Shown here in pieces: positions 33,385 through 42,775 of a stretch of 64,000 nucleotides of DNA. Positions within the stretch are counted from its first letter, which is position 1, and every line of letters begins with the position of its first letter. Under the pieces are notes generated by a model. It ran no database searches. It was not told where the DNA came from and saw only the letters and a list, made by a program, of their open reading frames with translations. The DNA lies in NCBI GenBank assembly GCA_030539335.1, contig JAUNSG010000005.1, positions 1-64,000 of the forward strand, read 5' to 3'. The translations under genes were made by a program, and so were the position numbers. The stretch is from Eubacteriales bacterium. GTDB lineage: Bacteria > Bacillota > Clostridia > Oscillospirales > Butyricicoccaceae.

Positions 33385-35709
33385 ATGATTCAGCAAATTG
33401 AAAAAAGAGACGGCCGGTGTGTCTTTTTTGATCTGACAAAAATCGCAAATGCGATCTATCAGGCTGCGGAAGCGTCCGGCGGACATGATTACCAGCTTTC
33501 CATGCGCCTTGCCCTGGAGGTTGCAGACTATGTGGAGCAGCACTGCGGCACAACAACACCGAATGTTGAGTATGTGCAGGATGCGGTAGAAAAGATTCTG
33601 GTAGAGAGCGGTCATGCGAAGACAGCGAAGGCATATATTTTGTACCGCAATGAGCGCTCCCGCCAGCGTGAAATGAATACCGGCTTGATGAAGACCTATG
33701 AGGATCTGACGTTCCAGTCGGCGATTGAGAACGATGTCAAGCGCGAGAATGCGAATATCGATGGTGACACCGCAATGGGAACCATGCTCAAGTATGGTTC
33801 CGAGGGCGCAAAGCAGTTCAACGAAATGTTCCTGCTCGAGCCGCGCATTGCCAAGGCGCACCGCGAGGGGGATATTCACATCCATGACTTTGATTTCTAT
33901 ACCTTGACGACGACCTGTACGCAGATTGACCTGCTCAAGCTGTTTGAAGGCGGCTTCTCCACCGGACACGGCTTCCTGCGCGAACCGAATGACATTGCGA
34001 GCTACTCGGCTCTGGCCTGCATTGCGATCCAGTCCAATCAGAACGACCAGCACGGCGGCCAGAGTGTCCCGAATTTCGATTACAGCATGGCGCCGGGCGT
34101 CCGCAAGACCTACTGGCACCGCTACCGCGACAATCTGGCCAAGGCACTGGAGGCATTTGGCCTGGAGGAAGAGGGACAGGAAGCGGCTAAGGCGCTCATC
34201 GCTTCGTGCGAGGCCCTGCCGGATCTGGCCGATGAGAACGGGGTCAGTGAGCAGATTCGTGCGCGCCTTCTGGAGCGTGCAGATGAAGCGACGGTTGACC
34301 ACATCATGAGCTTTACGATCAAGTTTGCACGGCGGGAAACCGAGCGCTCGACGTATCAGGCGATGGAGGCACTGGTACATAACCTGAATACCATGCATTC
34401 CCGTGCCGGTGCGCAGATTCCGTTCTCGTCTTTGAACTACGGTACGGATACCACGCCGGAGGGCAGACTGGTGATGAAGAGCCTGCTGCTTGCCACCGAG
34501 GCCGGTCTGGGCAATGGCGAAACCTCTATTTTCCCGATCCATATCTTTAAGGTCAAGGAAGGGATCAACTACAATCCGGGCGATCCGAACTATGACCTGT
34601 TTAAGCTGGCAATCCGTGTTTCGGCCAAGCGCCTGTTCCCGAATTTCTCGTTTATTGACGCACCGTTCAACCTTCCATATTATCAGGAAGGGAAGCCGGA
34701 AACCGAGGCGGCATATATGGGCTGCCGTACCCGTGTTGTCGGCAACAATTATGACAAGACCCGTGAAATCGTCAATGGCCGCGGCAATTTGAGCTTTACC
34801 TCGATCAATCTGCCGCGTATTGCCATCAAGGCGGATCATGACATCGGCGCTTTCTTCTCCGAGTTGGATAGAAAGATGGATCTGGTCATCGATCAGCTGA
34901 AGGCACGCTATAAAATTCAGGCGAACAAGAAGGTCCGCAACTATCCGTTCCTCATGGGACAGGGAATTTGGCTGGATTCCGATCAGCTCGGACCGGATGA
35001 CAAGGTGGGCGAAGTGCTCAAGCATGGCAGCCTGACCGTTGGCTTTATCGGTTTGGCCGAGTGCCTCAAGGCACTGACCGGAAAGCATCACGGCGAATCG
35101 GAGGAATCCCAGCGTCTTGGTCTCACCATTATCACCCGCATGCGGGAGCGTATGGATCTCGAAAGCCGTGAGACGGGTATGAACTTCACGGTTATCGCAA
35201 CGCCGGCCGAGGGACTTTCCGGACGGTTTGTCCGTCTGGACCGCCAGCGCTATGGCAAGATTGAAGGCGTTACGGATCGCGATTATTATACCAACTCGTT
35301 CCATGTGCCGGTATATTATCCGATCTCGGCATTCCGCAAGATCCAGCTCGAGGCGCCATATCACAGTCTGACCAACGGCGGACACATCAGCTATGTCGAG
35401 CTGGATGGAGACCCGTCGCAGAACCTGGAAGCCTTTGAGATGATTGTCCGCTATATGAAGGAATGCGGCATCGGCTATGGTTCCATCAACCACCCGGTTG
35501 ACCGCGATCCGGTTTGCGGTTATACTGGTATTATTGGAGATGTCTGCCCGCGCTGCGGACGCCATGAGGGCGAGGCGGTCAGTGTAGAGAAGCTGCGCCA
35601 GTTGGGTGTCTACAAAAATTACAACAGCACAACGATCGGATATCACGGTGATCCGGCAGAGGAGCGGGATCGCCAGCCGAACTGCATTTGCAGTGCCAAT
35701 GATGTCTGA
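33385..35709 (+). CDS. nrdD: Anaerobic ribonucleoside-triphosphate reductase, main part without the glycyl-radical segment
   Basis: This 774-residue class III reductase makes dNTPs from NTPs under anaerobic conditions. The start ATG 33385 begins MIQQIEKRDGR; an in-frame earlier start at 33328 overlaps the NrdR box. The N-terminal ATP-cone (1-95), the ten-stranded barrel segments and the C-terminal zinc site (CGYTGIIGDVCPRCG) are present. The glycyl-radical segment (normally RxxGYL at the C-terminus) is missing; the frame stops at TGA after CICSANDV. The missing segment is the next gene. NrdG follows. Both genes are probably needed together. Confidence 0.9.
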   Translation: MIQQIEKRDGRCVFFDLTKIANAIYQAAEASGGHDYQLSMRLALEVADYVEQHCGTTTPNVEYVQDAVEKILVESGHAKTAKAYILYRNERSRQREMNTGLMKTYEDLTFQSAIENDVKRENANIDGDTAMGTMLKYGSEGAKQFNEMFLLEPRIAKAHREGDIHIHDFDFYTLTTTCTQIDLLKLFEGGFSTGHGFLREPNDIASYSALACIAIQSNQNDQHGGQSVPNFDYSMAPGVRKTYWHRYRDNLAKALEAFGLEEEGQEAAKALIASCEALPDLADENGVSEQIRARLLERADEATVDHIMSFTIKFARRETERSTYQAMEALVHNLNTMHSRAGAQIPFSSLNYGTDTTPEGRLVMKSLLLATEAGLGNGETSIFPIHIFKVKEGINYNPGDPNYDLFKLAIRVSAKRLFPNFSFIDAPFNLPYYQEGKPETEAAYMGCRTRVVGNNYDKTREIVNGRGNLSFTSINLPRIAIKADHDIGAFFSELDRKMDLVIDQLKARYKIQANKKVRNYPFLMGQGIWLDSDQLGPDDKVGEVLKHGSLTVGFIGLAECLKALTGKHHGESEESQRLGLTIITRMRERMDLESRETGMNFTVIATPAEGLSGRFVRLDRQRYGKIEGVTDRDYYTNSFHVPVYYPISAFRKIQLEAPYHSLTNGGHISYVELDGDPSQNLEAFEMIVRYMKECGIGYGSINHPVDRDPVCGYTGIIGDVCPRCGRHEGEAVSVEKLRQLGVYKNYNSTTIGYHGDPAEERDRQPNCICSANDV

Positions 35710-35754
35710 TTTGTCCATAGTTTTATTTATCGTTTTTGGAAAGGAGTTTTTGTC

Positions 35755-35928
35755 ATGCAGAAAGAAAAGAATATTGTAAATCAGGAAGAAATGGTCGGCG
35801 AAGGTGTTGGCTTTGAGAGAATCCGTCGCATCACTGGTTATCTGGTCGGTACCCTGGACCGTTTTAACAACGCAAAGCGTGCCGAGGAGCATGACCGTGT
35901 CAAGCACAGCTTGAATAAACAGGCATGA
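35755..35928 (+). CDS. Separate glycyl-radical segment of NrdD
   Basis: This 57-residue protein carries GFERIRRITGYLVGTLD with the radical glycine (G28) and DRFNNAKRAEEHDRVKH, exactly the segment that ends most NrdD proteins. It has its own ribosome site (AAAGGAG at about 35740) with good spacing and starts 45 bases after the NrdD stop. The two are in the same frame, parted by one TGA and a short non-conserved stretch. It overlaps NrdG by 4 bases (ATGA). The protein is expected to complement NrdD as a second chain, activated by NrdG. Confidence 0.88.
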   Translation: MQKEKNIVNQEEMVGEGVGFERIRRITGYLVGTLDRFNNAKRAEEHDRVKHSLNKQA

Positions 35929-36422
35929 GTTCCCTTCGTATTGCAGGGACCATCGGAGAATCGATCGTCGATGGCCCAGGCATTCGTTTTGTGATCTTCA
36001 CACAGGGCTGTCCGCATCACTGTGAGGGCTGTCACAACCCGCAGACGCATGATTTTGCCGGAGGAACGGAGACGCAGACCGAGGTGCTGCTGGAGCAGAT
36101 GGAGGGAAATCCACTGCTGTCCGGCGTCACCCTTTCGGGCGGAGAACCGTTTTGTCAGCCGAAACCGCTGCTGGAAATTGCAAAGGCAGCACATGCAGCG
36201 GGGAAGAATGTCATGGCCTATTCGGGCTATACCTTCGAGCAGCTCAAGGATTCGGAGGATGACGATGTACGTGCTTTGCTGGAGCAGTGCGACATTCTGG
36301 TCGATGGACCGTTTGTCCTTGCCCTGCGTGATTTGACGCTTCGCTTCCGCGGAAGCAGCAACCAGCGCCTAATTGATGTTCCGAAATCATTGGAACAGGG
36401 CGAGGTTGTTTTGAAAGAGTGA
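35925..36422 (+). CDS. nrdG: Anaerobic ribonucleotide reductase activating protein
   Basis: This 165-residue radical SAM activase installs the glycyl radical in NrdD. It has the CxxxCxxC motif (CPHHCEGC), VTLSGGEPF, and the usual short size of NrdG. The N-terminus RIAGTIGESIVDGPGIRFVIFTQGC is the family signature. It starts on the last bases of the small glycyl-radical gene. A terminator follows at 36433. Confidence 0.93.
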   Translation: MSSLRIAGTIGESIVDGPGIRFVIFTQGCPHHCEGCHNPQTHDFAGGTETQTEVLLEQMEGNPLLSGVTLSGGEPFCQPKPLLEIAKAAHAAGKNVMAYSGYTFEQLKDSEDDDVRALLEQCDILVDGPFVLALRDLTLRFRGSSNQRLIDVPKSLEQGEVVLKE

Positions 36423-36432
36423 AAAGCGCATG

Positions 36433-36470
36433 AAGACCACGACTTCCCGGGAAGGGAATCGTGGTCTTTC
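36433..36470 (+). terminator. Terminator of the nrd operon
   Basis: AAGACCACGA (36433-36442) and TCGTGGTCTT (36459-36468) form a 10-bp stem extended by TTCCC/GGGAA. T residues follow. Confidence 0.88.
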
Positions 36471-36516
36471 TTTTGTGTTCCAATCCTGCGGCAGACCGCT
36501 TTCTTTTTTGCAAAGA

Positions 36517-36585
36517 AAACTTGGCGAATATATTGACAAGTATACTTGGTAATGGTAAACTGTACTTGCAAACAAAACTTGGCAA
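36517..36585 (+). promoter_or_regulatory. Promoter with repeated ACTTGG boxes before the membrane protein-Xre pair
   Basis: -35 TTGACA (36533-36538), 17-base spacer, -10 TAAACT (36556-36561) with TGG before it. ACTTGG-like boxes start at 36519, 36544, 36564 (ACTTGC) and 36577, surrounding and overlapping the promoter. A 10-bp palindrome AAGTATACTT (about 36539-36548) spans the spacer. This suits autoregulation by the Xre protein. Confidence 0.65.
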
Positions 36586-36606
36586 AGACAGATAGGAGGT
36601 TGCCAT

Positions 36607-36927
36607 ATGAACAAAGAAGAAATCCTGCGAAAGAGCAGACAGGAAAACAAAGGCCAGGATGAGAGGGAACGAAGAGTATACATTCAGGCAGGAAGCTGGG
36701 CAGCGGGCGTGGGCGGCATCGTGTGTGCCCTGTTCATCTTGCTGGACAATATTTTTGCCGGCTCGGCCAGTTATTCCACCTGGGCGATATACGATGCGAT
36801 CTTCGGAACGATGTGGCTTGTGCTGGCGATTCAGATGAAAAAGAAAGCCGGAATCGTGTTAGGAGCGGTTTTATTGATTGGCGCGGTCCTGTTTTTTGCC
36901 GGCTATCTGAAACAATTGATTGGGTAA
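36607..36927 (+). CDS. Small membrane protein paired with an Xre regulator
   Basis: This 106-residue protein has a charged N-terminus (NKEEILRKSRQENKGQDERERR) and three hydrophobic segments (AAGVGGIVCALFILLDNIF, TWAIYDAIFGTMWLVLAIQM, GIVLGAVLLIGAVLFFAGYL). The start ATG 36607 follows AGGAGG. The Xre gene begins 4 bases after its stop. Such membrane-protein/Xre pairs are common in Clostridia with unknown role; a sensor function is inferred. Confidence 0.75.
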   Translation: MNKEEILRKSRQENKGQDERERRVYIQAGSWAAGVGGIVCALFILLDNIFAGSASYSTWAIYDAIFGTMWLVLAIQMKKKAGIVLGAVLLIGAVLFFAGYLKQLIG

Positions 36928-36931
36928 GAGT

Positions 36932-37144
36932 ATGGATGACAAACTGATTTTAAAAAACCACTTGAAGAAGGCGCGGGCAGAAAACCACCTGTCTCAGACG
37001 GACCTTGCAAAGATGGTGGGAGTGTCCCGCAACACCATTAGTTCGATTGAGACAGGGCAGTTTAACCCGACGGCAAAGCTGGCGCTGATCTTGTGCATTG
37101 CCCTCGACAAAAAATTTGAGGAACTGTTTTATTTTGAGGAATAA
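36932..37144 (+). CDS. Xre-family HTH regulator
   Basis: This 70-residue protein is a single Xre/Cro-type helix-turn-helix: NHLKKARAENHLSQTDLAKMVGVSRNTISSIE and PTAKLALILCIALDKKFEELF. The start ATG 36932 is used; a GTG-like or earlier start would add few residues. It is likely an autoregulator of the operon, with ACTTGG operator-like boxes upstream. No effector domain is present. Confidence 0.9.
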   Translation: MDDKLILKNHLKKARAENHLSQTDLAKMVGVSRNTISSIETGQFNPTAKLALILCIALDKKFEELFYFEE

Positions 37145-37168
37145 TAGAGAAACAAAAGGAGAGAATCG

Positions 37169-37984
37169 ATGGGAAAACGACCGAACAAACCCAATTTGAC
37201 ACCCGAGACCATAAAGAATATGGAGGATATGACCTTTTTCACATCCGCACAGATTTTTGATGACCTTCTCATTGTCGCGCAGAAGGAAACCGCCTGTTTC
37301 GTGCTGAAATCGTCCGAAGGGCTGATTGTTATCGACGCCATCTGGCCGTGCAGGGAGGCATTTGAAGCGATCGAAGCGGCAATCAAGGAAGCCGGATGGG
37401 ATCCGAACGACATCAAGAAATTGGTGCTGACGCATGGACATGTCGACCATACCGGATGTGGAAGATGGATCGTTGAAAAATACGGTGCGAAAACCTATCT
37501 GTCAAAGATCGACGACGAATTCTGGCAGGAGCATCCGACCAAACCGGATCGACCGGAAACCTGGAAGGATTATGCGATTGACGTATATGTCCAGGATGGC
37601 GACCGGATCGTTTGTGGTGATAAGACCATCCTTGTGTACTCCACACCGGGTCATACACCGGGATGTCTCAGTTATATTTTTCCGGTTACCGAGGATGGGG
37701 TGTCATATCCGGCGGCCCTTTGGGGCGGTGCGACACCGCCGTTTCAGGGCGATCCAACCGAGTACCTCCGGTCATTGGAGTATTTTACCGAAGCGATGAA
37801 AAAAGAGCATGTGGAAGTCATCCTGTGCAATCATACCATTTTTGATAATGGAGTGGAAAAAATCGCGTATTCCAGAAAGCGTCTTTCTTATATGCCCAAT
37901 CTCTATCTTTTGGGGGAAGAAAAATCGCTGGCATTTTGTGAGGTGTTCCGAACACTGGGAGAAGAGCGGATGCAGCGGGGATGA
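37169..37984 (+). CDS. MBL-fold metallo-hydrolase
   Basis: This 271-residue protein has the metal site HGHVDHTG (about residues 90-97) and a late TPGHTPGCL and LCNHTIF. It is a class B beta-lactamase-fold hydrolase of the general cytosolic type, without a signal peptide, so not a secreted lactamase. The substrate is unknown (thioesters, lactones or nucleotides are typical). The start is ATG 37169 with AGGAGAG before it. It is next to, but not coupled to, the Xre gene. Confidence 0.83.
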   Translation: MGKRPNKPNLTPETIKNMEDMTFFTSAQIFDDLLIVAQKETACFVLKSSEGLIVIDAIWPCREAFEAIEAAIKEAGWDPNDIKKLVLTHGHVDHTGCGRWIVEKYGAKTYLSKIDDEFWQEHPTKPDRPETWKDYAIDVYVQDGDRIVCGDKTILVYSTPGHTPGCLSYIFPVTEDGVSYPAALWGGATPPFQGDPTEYLRSLEYFTEAMKKEHVEVILCNHTIFDNGVEKIAYSRKRLSYMPNLYLLGEEKSLAFCEVFRTLGEERMQRG

Positions 37985-37991
37985 TGGTTTC

Positions 37992-38924
37992 TTATCCCAT
38001 TTGTACCCGTTTTCCCTGCCAACTGTCCCGCCGCTTGAGTTCCTGATCGATTCCGTTGAGTACTTCGCGTTTGCGGCGGCTCCAGTCGGGAGCGAGCAGA
38101 TCCTCCCCGCGTCCATCGCCGGTCAGGCGCTGGATGACAACCGAAGGCGGAAGCACTTCGAGCTGGTCACAGACGATGGAGATATATTGCTCTTTGGTCA
38201 GACAGGTGTAGTCCTGCCATGCGGCCAGTGGTGTACCGCGCAGGACGTGGAGCAGATGGAGTTTTACGGCGTCAATGCCGAGTTCTCCGACGGTTTGGGC
38301 AGATTGTACCATCTGTTCCGGGGTTTCACCGGGCAGACCGTTGATGAGGTGGACACAGATTTGCAGTGGCAGACGGCGGAGCTGTTCGATTGCCCGCACG
38401 GTGTCCGCAAAGCAGTGGCACAGATTGCATCGGTCGGCGGTATCTTTCCAGACCGTCTGTACCCCCAATTCGATTGTCAGGTCGGTCCGTCCAGCAAACT
38501 CGGCCAACACCGCACAGATGGAATCCTCGAGGCAGTCCGGCCGTGTAGCGATGGCAAGGCCGACGGTGTGGGGGAGCGCGAGCGCTTCGGTGTATAATTC
38601 GCGCAGCCGCTGCGGCGGTGCATATGTTCCGGTAAACGACTGGAAATAGGGAATATAGCCCACCGGGGACCATTTTCCGGAAAGCGTGGCACAGTAGGAA
38701 TCAAATTGCTCCCGCAGGGAGCGGGATGGCCCGGCGATAAAATCGCCGCTGCCGCGTGCGGAACAGTAGATGCACCCGCCGGTTCCCTTCGTGCCATCGC
38801 GGTTCGGACAGGTAAAGCTGCCGTCCAGTGGCACTTTGGCGATACGTCCGCCATAGGTTTTTTTGAGAAAATATGCGTAGGACGAAAACCGCTTTCCGGT
38901 TCCGTGAAACGGATGTTCAGACAT
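37992..38924 (-). CDS. TIGR01212-family radical SAM protein (YhcC-like)
   Basis: This 310-residue protein starts at 38924 (AAGGAG 7 bases before ATG). It has CPNRDGTKGTGGCIYC, the special Cys spacing of the TIGR01212/YhcC group, followed by the Elp3-like radical SAM body (ELGVQTVWKD, HLINGLPGETPEQM). The role is unknown; related proteins may act on tRNA. It runs towards the MBL gene (7 bases between stops) without a terminator. The in-frame sequence extending to 39056 lies in the upp terminator region and is not used. Confidence 0.85.
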   Translation of the reverse strand: MSEHPFHGTGKRFSSYAYFLKKTYGGRIAKVPLDGSFTCPNRDGTKGTGGCIYCSARGSGDFIAGPSRSLREQFDSYCATLSGKWSPVGYIPYFQSFTGTYAPPQRLRELYTEALALPHTVGLAIATRPDCLEDSICAVLAEFAGRTDLTIELGVQTVWKDTADRCNLCHCFADTVRAIEQLRRLPLQICVHLINGLPGETPEQMVQSAQTVGELGIDAVKLHLLHVLRGTPLAAWQDYTCLTKEQYISIVCDQLEVLPPSVVIQRLTGDGRGEDLLAPDWSRRKREVLNGIDQELKRRDSWQGKRVQMG

Positions 38925-38944
38925 ACACCCACTCCTTTGCAGAA

Positions 38945-38975
38945 AAAGAGCTATCGGTTTGTCCGATAGCTCTTT
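38945..38975 (-). terminator. Terminator of the fhs-tsaE-tsaB-upp operon
   Basis: AAAGAGCTATCGG (38945-38957) pairs exactly with CCGATAGCTCTTT (38963-38975), with a 5-base loop. On the minus strand T residues follow. Confidence 0.9.
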
Positions 38976-38991
38976 GAAATATCCGGTAAAT

Positions 38992-39621
38992 TCACTTGGT
39001 ACCGTACATACGGTTGCCGGCATCGCCCATGCCCGGAACGATGTAACCCTTGTCATTCAGACCTTCGTCGATCGCAGCGCAGAAGATATCCACATCCGGA
39101 TGGGATTCCTGAATGGCCTGGATGGAACCTGGAACCGCCAGAATGGAGATGATCTTGATGTTCTGTACACCGTAGTTCTTGAGGAACTGAACGGCAGCGA
39201 TCGCGGAACCGCCGGTTGCGAGCATCGGATCGAGGACAAAAACCTCACTGTGTGCGATGTCGGTCGGCAACTTGCAGTAATACTCCACCGGCTGCATGGT
39301 GTCCGGATCGCGGTACATACCAATGTGACCGATCTTTGCATTCGGAATCAGATCAAGTGCACCGCGTGCCATCTCCATACCGGAACGGAGAATTGCAACG
39401 AGAGCGATTTTTTTGCCGGAAATAACGCGAACCTTGGAGCGGGCGATCGGAGTTTCAATCTCAACTTCCTTCATTGGGAGGTTGCGCGTTGCCTCATAGC
39501 ACAGCAGAGAAGAAATCTCTTCTACCGCCTCGCGGAATTCCTTTGCTCCCGTATACTTGTCACGCATGAGAGACAGCTTGTGTACAATCAGCGGATGATC
39601 CATTACATGAACCTGAGCCAT
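38992..39621 (-). CDS. upp: Uracil phosphoribosyltransferase
   Basis: This 209-residue enzyme makes UMP from uracil and PRPP. It has the PRPP loop [18 protein letters not shown] and the [14 protein letters not shown] end typical of UPRT, and the early [23 protein letters not shown] precedes ATG 39621. It is the last gene of the operon with fhs, tsaE and tsaB. Confidence 0.94.
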   Translation of the reverse strand: MAQVHVMDHPLIVHKLSLMRDKYTGAKEFREAVEEISSLLCYEATRNLPMKEVEIETPIARSKVRVISGKKIALVAILRSGMEMARGALDLIPNAKIGHIGMYRDPDTMQPVEYYCKLPTDIAHSEVFVLDPMLATGGSAIAAVQFLKNYGVQNIKIISILAVPGSIQAIQESHPDVDIFCAAIDEGLNDKGYIVPGMGDAGNRMYGTK

Positions 39622-39638
39622 GATATCAAATCTCCTTT

Positions 39639-40355
39639 TTATTCAGAATGTGCCTGCTTTTCCTTTGCCAGGCGTTCCCGCACAGCCTGAGGCTGACGCA
39701 GGTAGAGCGGCATGAGTTCGGAGGCGGGAATGGTTTTTCCTTCCCGATACAGACGGGTTGCCTCCATCGCCGCACCATATGCAGCGGGATAGCGCAGTCC
39801 GGAAGGGGCCAGAGCAATGTCCAGCTCCTCCGAAGGGATAAACGTATTATAGCACATTTGCGCACCATCGCCAAGCAAAAGGACGGATTTTTTGTGGGAA
39901 ATTAACTGATGCTTCAAATCTTCCAACAAAATCAATCGGTCATCGGTCAGCCGGACGGGGATGCCGTCACGAATTTCAAACAATGCATTGTAGAGCTGCT
40001 TGCGGCGGGCATCCATGACAGGGCAGACGAGGCGGTCAGTGAGCGTGACATTCCAGGCGTTGCCAGACAGGCTGGAAACCGGGATACAGGGAAGATTCCG
40101 GCCATCCGCAATTCCTTTTGCGGTCGCAACACCGATGCGGATGCCGGTAAACGAGCCGGGACCGACTGTAACGGCGACCGCGTCAATGTCGTCCAGCGCC
40201 AGCTGTGACGCACGAAGGACATGATCCGCCATCGGCAGCAGGGTGGTGGAATGCGTCAGTCCACAGTTTTGAAAGGACTGCGCCAGCAGCGTATCGTCCT
40301 CCGTAATGCAGACGGATGCGGAAACGGATGACGCTTCCAGAGTTAACAATTTCAC
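39639..40355 (-). CDS. tsaB: tRNA threonylcarbamoyladenosine protein TsaB
   Basis: This 238-residue TsaB forms the t6A complex with TsaD and TsaE. It has the ASKHA-type start ([17 protein letters not shown]), a THSTTLLP motif and [20 protein letters not shown], the family signature. The C-terminal half is weaker conserved, as usual. Its start overlaps TsaE by 4 bases. TsaD is not in the window. Confidence 0.92.
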   Translation of the reverse strand: MKLLTLEASSVSASVCITEDDTLLAQSFQNCGLTHSTTLLPMADHVLRASQLALDDIDAVAVTVGPGSFTGIRIGVATAKGIADGRNLPCIPVSSLSGNAWNVTLTDRLVCPVMDARRKQLYNALFEIRDGIPVRLTDDRLILLEDLKHQLISHKKSVLLLGDGAQMCYNTFIPSEELDIALAPSGLRYPAAYGAAMEATRLYREGKTIPASELMPLYLRQPQAVRERLAKEKQAHSE

Positions 40356-40786
40356 GTGGATTCCCCTCCGTGTATGGTAATGATTCGGCTGTTCTCCGTA
40401 TCGCCGTGCAGGATTTCTACCGTGGTGCGGTCGTCCGGAAGCGCACCGGAAACATTTTCACTCCACTCGATGAGCAGAATGGCGTCGCCGTCGAGATAGT
40501 CGTCCCATCCGATGTCATAGAGCATGTCCTCATCGAGAATGCGGTACATGTCAAAGTGACAGACGCGGAACGCCGCGGTGTCGTATTCGTTGACGATGGC
40601 GAAGGTCGGACTGGTGACACGGCCGGTGTAGCCGAGCTGCCGGAGAAAGCCACGGCAAAACGCCGTTTTTCCTGCGCCAAGGTCACCGGTAAAGGCGATC
40701 ACCTGACCGGGGACGGCATTGGCCGCGAGCTGAGCGCCGATGGCCTCGGTTTCCTCCGGGGAGTGGGAATGAAAAACAGAGGACAT
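40352..40786 (-). CDS. tsaE: tRNA threonylcarbamoyladenosine ATPase TsaE
   Basis: This 144-residue ATPase of the t6A pathway has the Walker A motif GDLGAGKTAFC, the SPTFAIVNEY segment and HFDMYRI, plus the late IEWSENV. The length fits TsaE. It lies 6 bases after fhs and overlaps tsaB, so it is translated from the fhs transcript. Confidence 0.92.
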   Translation of the reverse strand: MSSVFHSHSPEETEAIGAQLAANAVPGQVIAFTGDLGAGKTAFCRGFLRQLGYTGRVTSPTFAIVNEYDTAAFRVCHFDMYRILDEDMLYDIGWDDYLDGDAILLIEWSENVSGALPDDRTTVEILHGDTENSRIITIHGGEST

Positions 40787-40792
40787 AGCGGC

Positions 40793-42463
40793 TTAAAACA
40801 ATCCCGTGATGCGGCCGTCTTCGTCGACGTCGATGTTGAACGCCGCCGGTTGCTTGGGCAGACCCGGCATAGTCATGATCGTGCCGGTTTCGCATACGAC
40901 AAAGCCAGCGCCGGCGCTGACGCGGACCGAACGGATGTTGACGCGGAAATCGGTCGGACGGCCCAGCTTCGCTGGATCATCGGACAGGGAATACTGGGTT
41001 TTCGCCATACAGATCGGCAGATTGCTGTATCCGAGACGGGTGATGTTGTCCAGCGACTTGCGTGCAGCCGGTGTATATGTCACACCGTTTGCACCATAAA
41101 TCTCCCGGCAGATGGTTTCGATCTTTTCCTCCAGAGAGAGGTCGTCGTCATAGAGCAGATGGAAGTTTGCTTTGCCGCTGTCAGCCTCTTCCACAACCAT
41201 GTTGGCCAGCTCGATACCGCCGTCAGCACCCTTCGCAAATACCTCGGACAGTGCATAACGTGCACCGAGAGCTTCGCATTCTTCGCGAAGCTGCTCCAGC
41301 TCGGCATCCGTATCGGTCGCAAAACGGTTGATGGCGACGACAACCGGGACACCGAATTTGCCGATATTTTCAATGTGCTTCTGCAGATTGACCGAACCGC
41401 GGCGCAGTGCGTCGAGGTCTTCCTTGGCCAGATCAGCGCGGGCAACGCCGCCGTTGTACTTCAGAGCACGGATGGTGGCAACGATGACAACACAGTCCGG
41501 ATGCAGGCCGGCCTTGCGGCACTTGATGTCAAAGAACTTTTCTGCACCCAAATCTGCACCGAAACCGGCCTCCGTGACCACGTAATCAGACAGCTTCAGA
41601 GCCAGACGGGTAGCGGAGATCGAGTTGCAGCCATGGGCAATGTTGGCGAACGGGCCGCCGTGCATCAGGCAGGGGGAACCGGTCAGCGTCTGCACCAGAT
41701 TCGGCTTGATGGCATCGCGCAGCAGGGCAGCCATCGCGCCCTCTGCCTTGAGGTCGCGGGCAAAGACCGGCGATCCGTCAAAACGATAGGCAACCAGAAT
41801 GTCACCGCAGCGACGCTTCAGATCGAGCAGGTCGGTGGACAGGCAAAGAATTGCCATGACCTCGCTGGCAACGGTAATCATGAAATGGTCCTCACGCGGG
41901 ATGCCGCTCATGGAACCGCCCATGCCGACAACGATATTGCGCAGTGCACGGTCGTTCATATCGACAACGCGGGTGAACAGGACGCGGCGGGCATCGATGT
42001 TCTGTTCGTTGCCCTGCTGGATATGGTTGTCAATCATGGCGCAGAGCAGATTGTTTGCCGCACCAATGGCGTGCATATCGCCGGTAAAGTGTAAGTTGAT
42101 GTCTTCCATCGGGACTACCTGCGCGTATCCGCCGCCGGCAGCACCGCCCTTGATACCGAACACCGGTCCGAGGGACGGTTCACGCAGGGCGATCATGGAT
42201 TTCTTGCCCAGCTTGTCGAGCGCCTGACCAAGACCAACGGTGGTTGTCGTCTTGCCCTCTCCCGCAGGGGTCGGATTGATGGCAGTGACCAAAATCAGCT
42301 TGCCATCCGGACGGTCCTTCACACGGTTCCAGGCATCGGCAGAGATCTTGGCCTTATACTTTCCATAGTACTCCAGATCCTCTTCCGTCAGGCCGACCTT
42401 TGCGGCAACCTCACGGATCGGCTGCATTTGACAGCCCTGAGCAATTTCGATATCAGATAACAT
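40793..42463 (-). CDS. fhs: Formate-tetrahydrofolate ligase
   Basis: This 556-residue enzyme makes 10-formyl-THF from formate, ATP and THF. The start is ATG 42463, with AAGGAGG 8 bases before; a longer frame to 42550 lacks a ribosome site. It has [17 protein letters not shown] (nucleotide site) and the [25 protein letters not shown] signature. In acetogen-like or amino-acid-fermenting bacteria it joins formate to one-carbon metabolism. It heads the tsaE-tsaB-upp operon. Confidence 0.95.
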   Translation of the reverse strand: MLSDIEIAQGCQMQPIREVAAKVGLTEEDLEYYGKYKAKISADAWNRVKDRPDGKLILVTAINPTPAGEGKTTTTVGLGQALDKLGKKSMIALREPSLGPVFGIKGGAAGGGYAQVVPMEDINLHFTGDMHAIGAANNLLCAMIDNHIQQGNEQNIDARRVLFTRVVDMNDRALRNIVVGMGGSMSGIPREDHFMITVASEVMAILCLSTDLLDLKRRCGDILVAYRFDGSPVFARDLKAEGAMAALLRDAIKPNLVQTLTGSPCLMHGGPFANIAHGCNSISATRLALKLSDYVVTEAGFGADLGAEKFFDIKCRKAGLHPDCVVIVATIRALKYNGGVARADLAKEDLDALRRGSVNLQKHIENIGKFGVPVVVAINRFATDTDAELEQLREECEALGARYALSEVFAKGADGGIELANMVVEEADSGKANFHLLYDDDLSLEEKIETICREIYGANGVTYTPAARKSLDNITRLGYSNLPICMAKTQYSLSDDPAKLGRPTDFRVNIRSVRVSAGAGFVVCETGTIMTMPGLPKQPAAFNIDVDEDGRITGLF

Positions 42464-42775
42464 AAAAACGGCCTCCTTGTTACAATTCTGCATCAGCAGT
42501 TCACACATACAAAAATTCATATATACCGAATGATATATGATAATACACACATGATATTATACCACAGATTTGCCGGAATTGGAAAAAGAATTGCAAAAAC
42601 TGACGTAAAAAAAGGAAAAAATCTGTGAAAGCCCGCACCGCGGGCGGAAAGAACCGAGAAATCTAGCGAAAAACTATTTACCGGAAATCGCAAAGGTGGT
42701 ATGATATGTCTGTAAAAGAAAAATACTGTCTGTTTTCCCCTCGGAGGAAAACAGAGAGGAGAAAGGAACGGTTTC
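42464..42775. other. Divergent promoter region between fhs and rodA
   Basis: Minus-strand promoter: -10 TATAAT at 42556-42561 with TGG extension and a weak -35. Its leader (about 85 bases) holds a hairpin, TCATATAT (42517-42524) with ATATATGA (42533-42540). Plus-strand promoter for rodA: TTTACC (42677-42682), 17-base spacer, TATGAT (42700-42705) after TGG. No gene lies in the gap. Confidence 0.65.

Noticed and set aside
33355..35907. Very long (850-codon) minus-strand frame opposite nrdD
   Set aside because: It is the mirror of a strongly coding gene. The protein has no recognisable domain, and nrdD with its motifs explains the region fully.
40316..42094. 592-codon plus-strand frame opposite fhs and tsaE
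   Set aside because: The antisense of highly biased coding DNA gives long open frames; no ribosome site or domain is seen.
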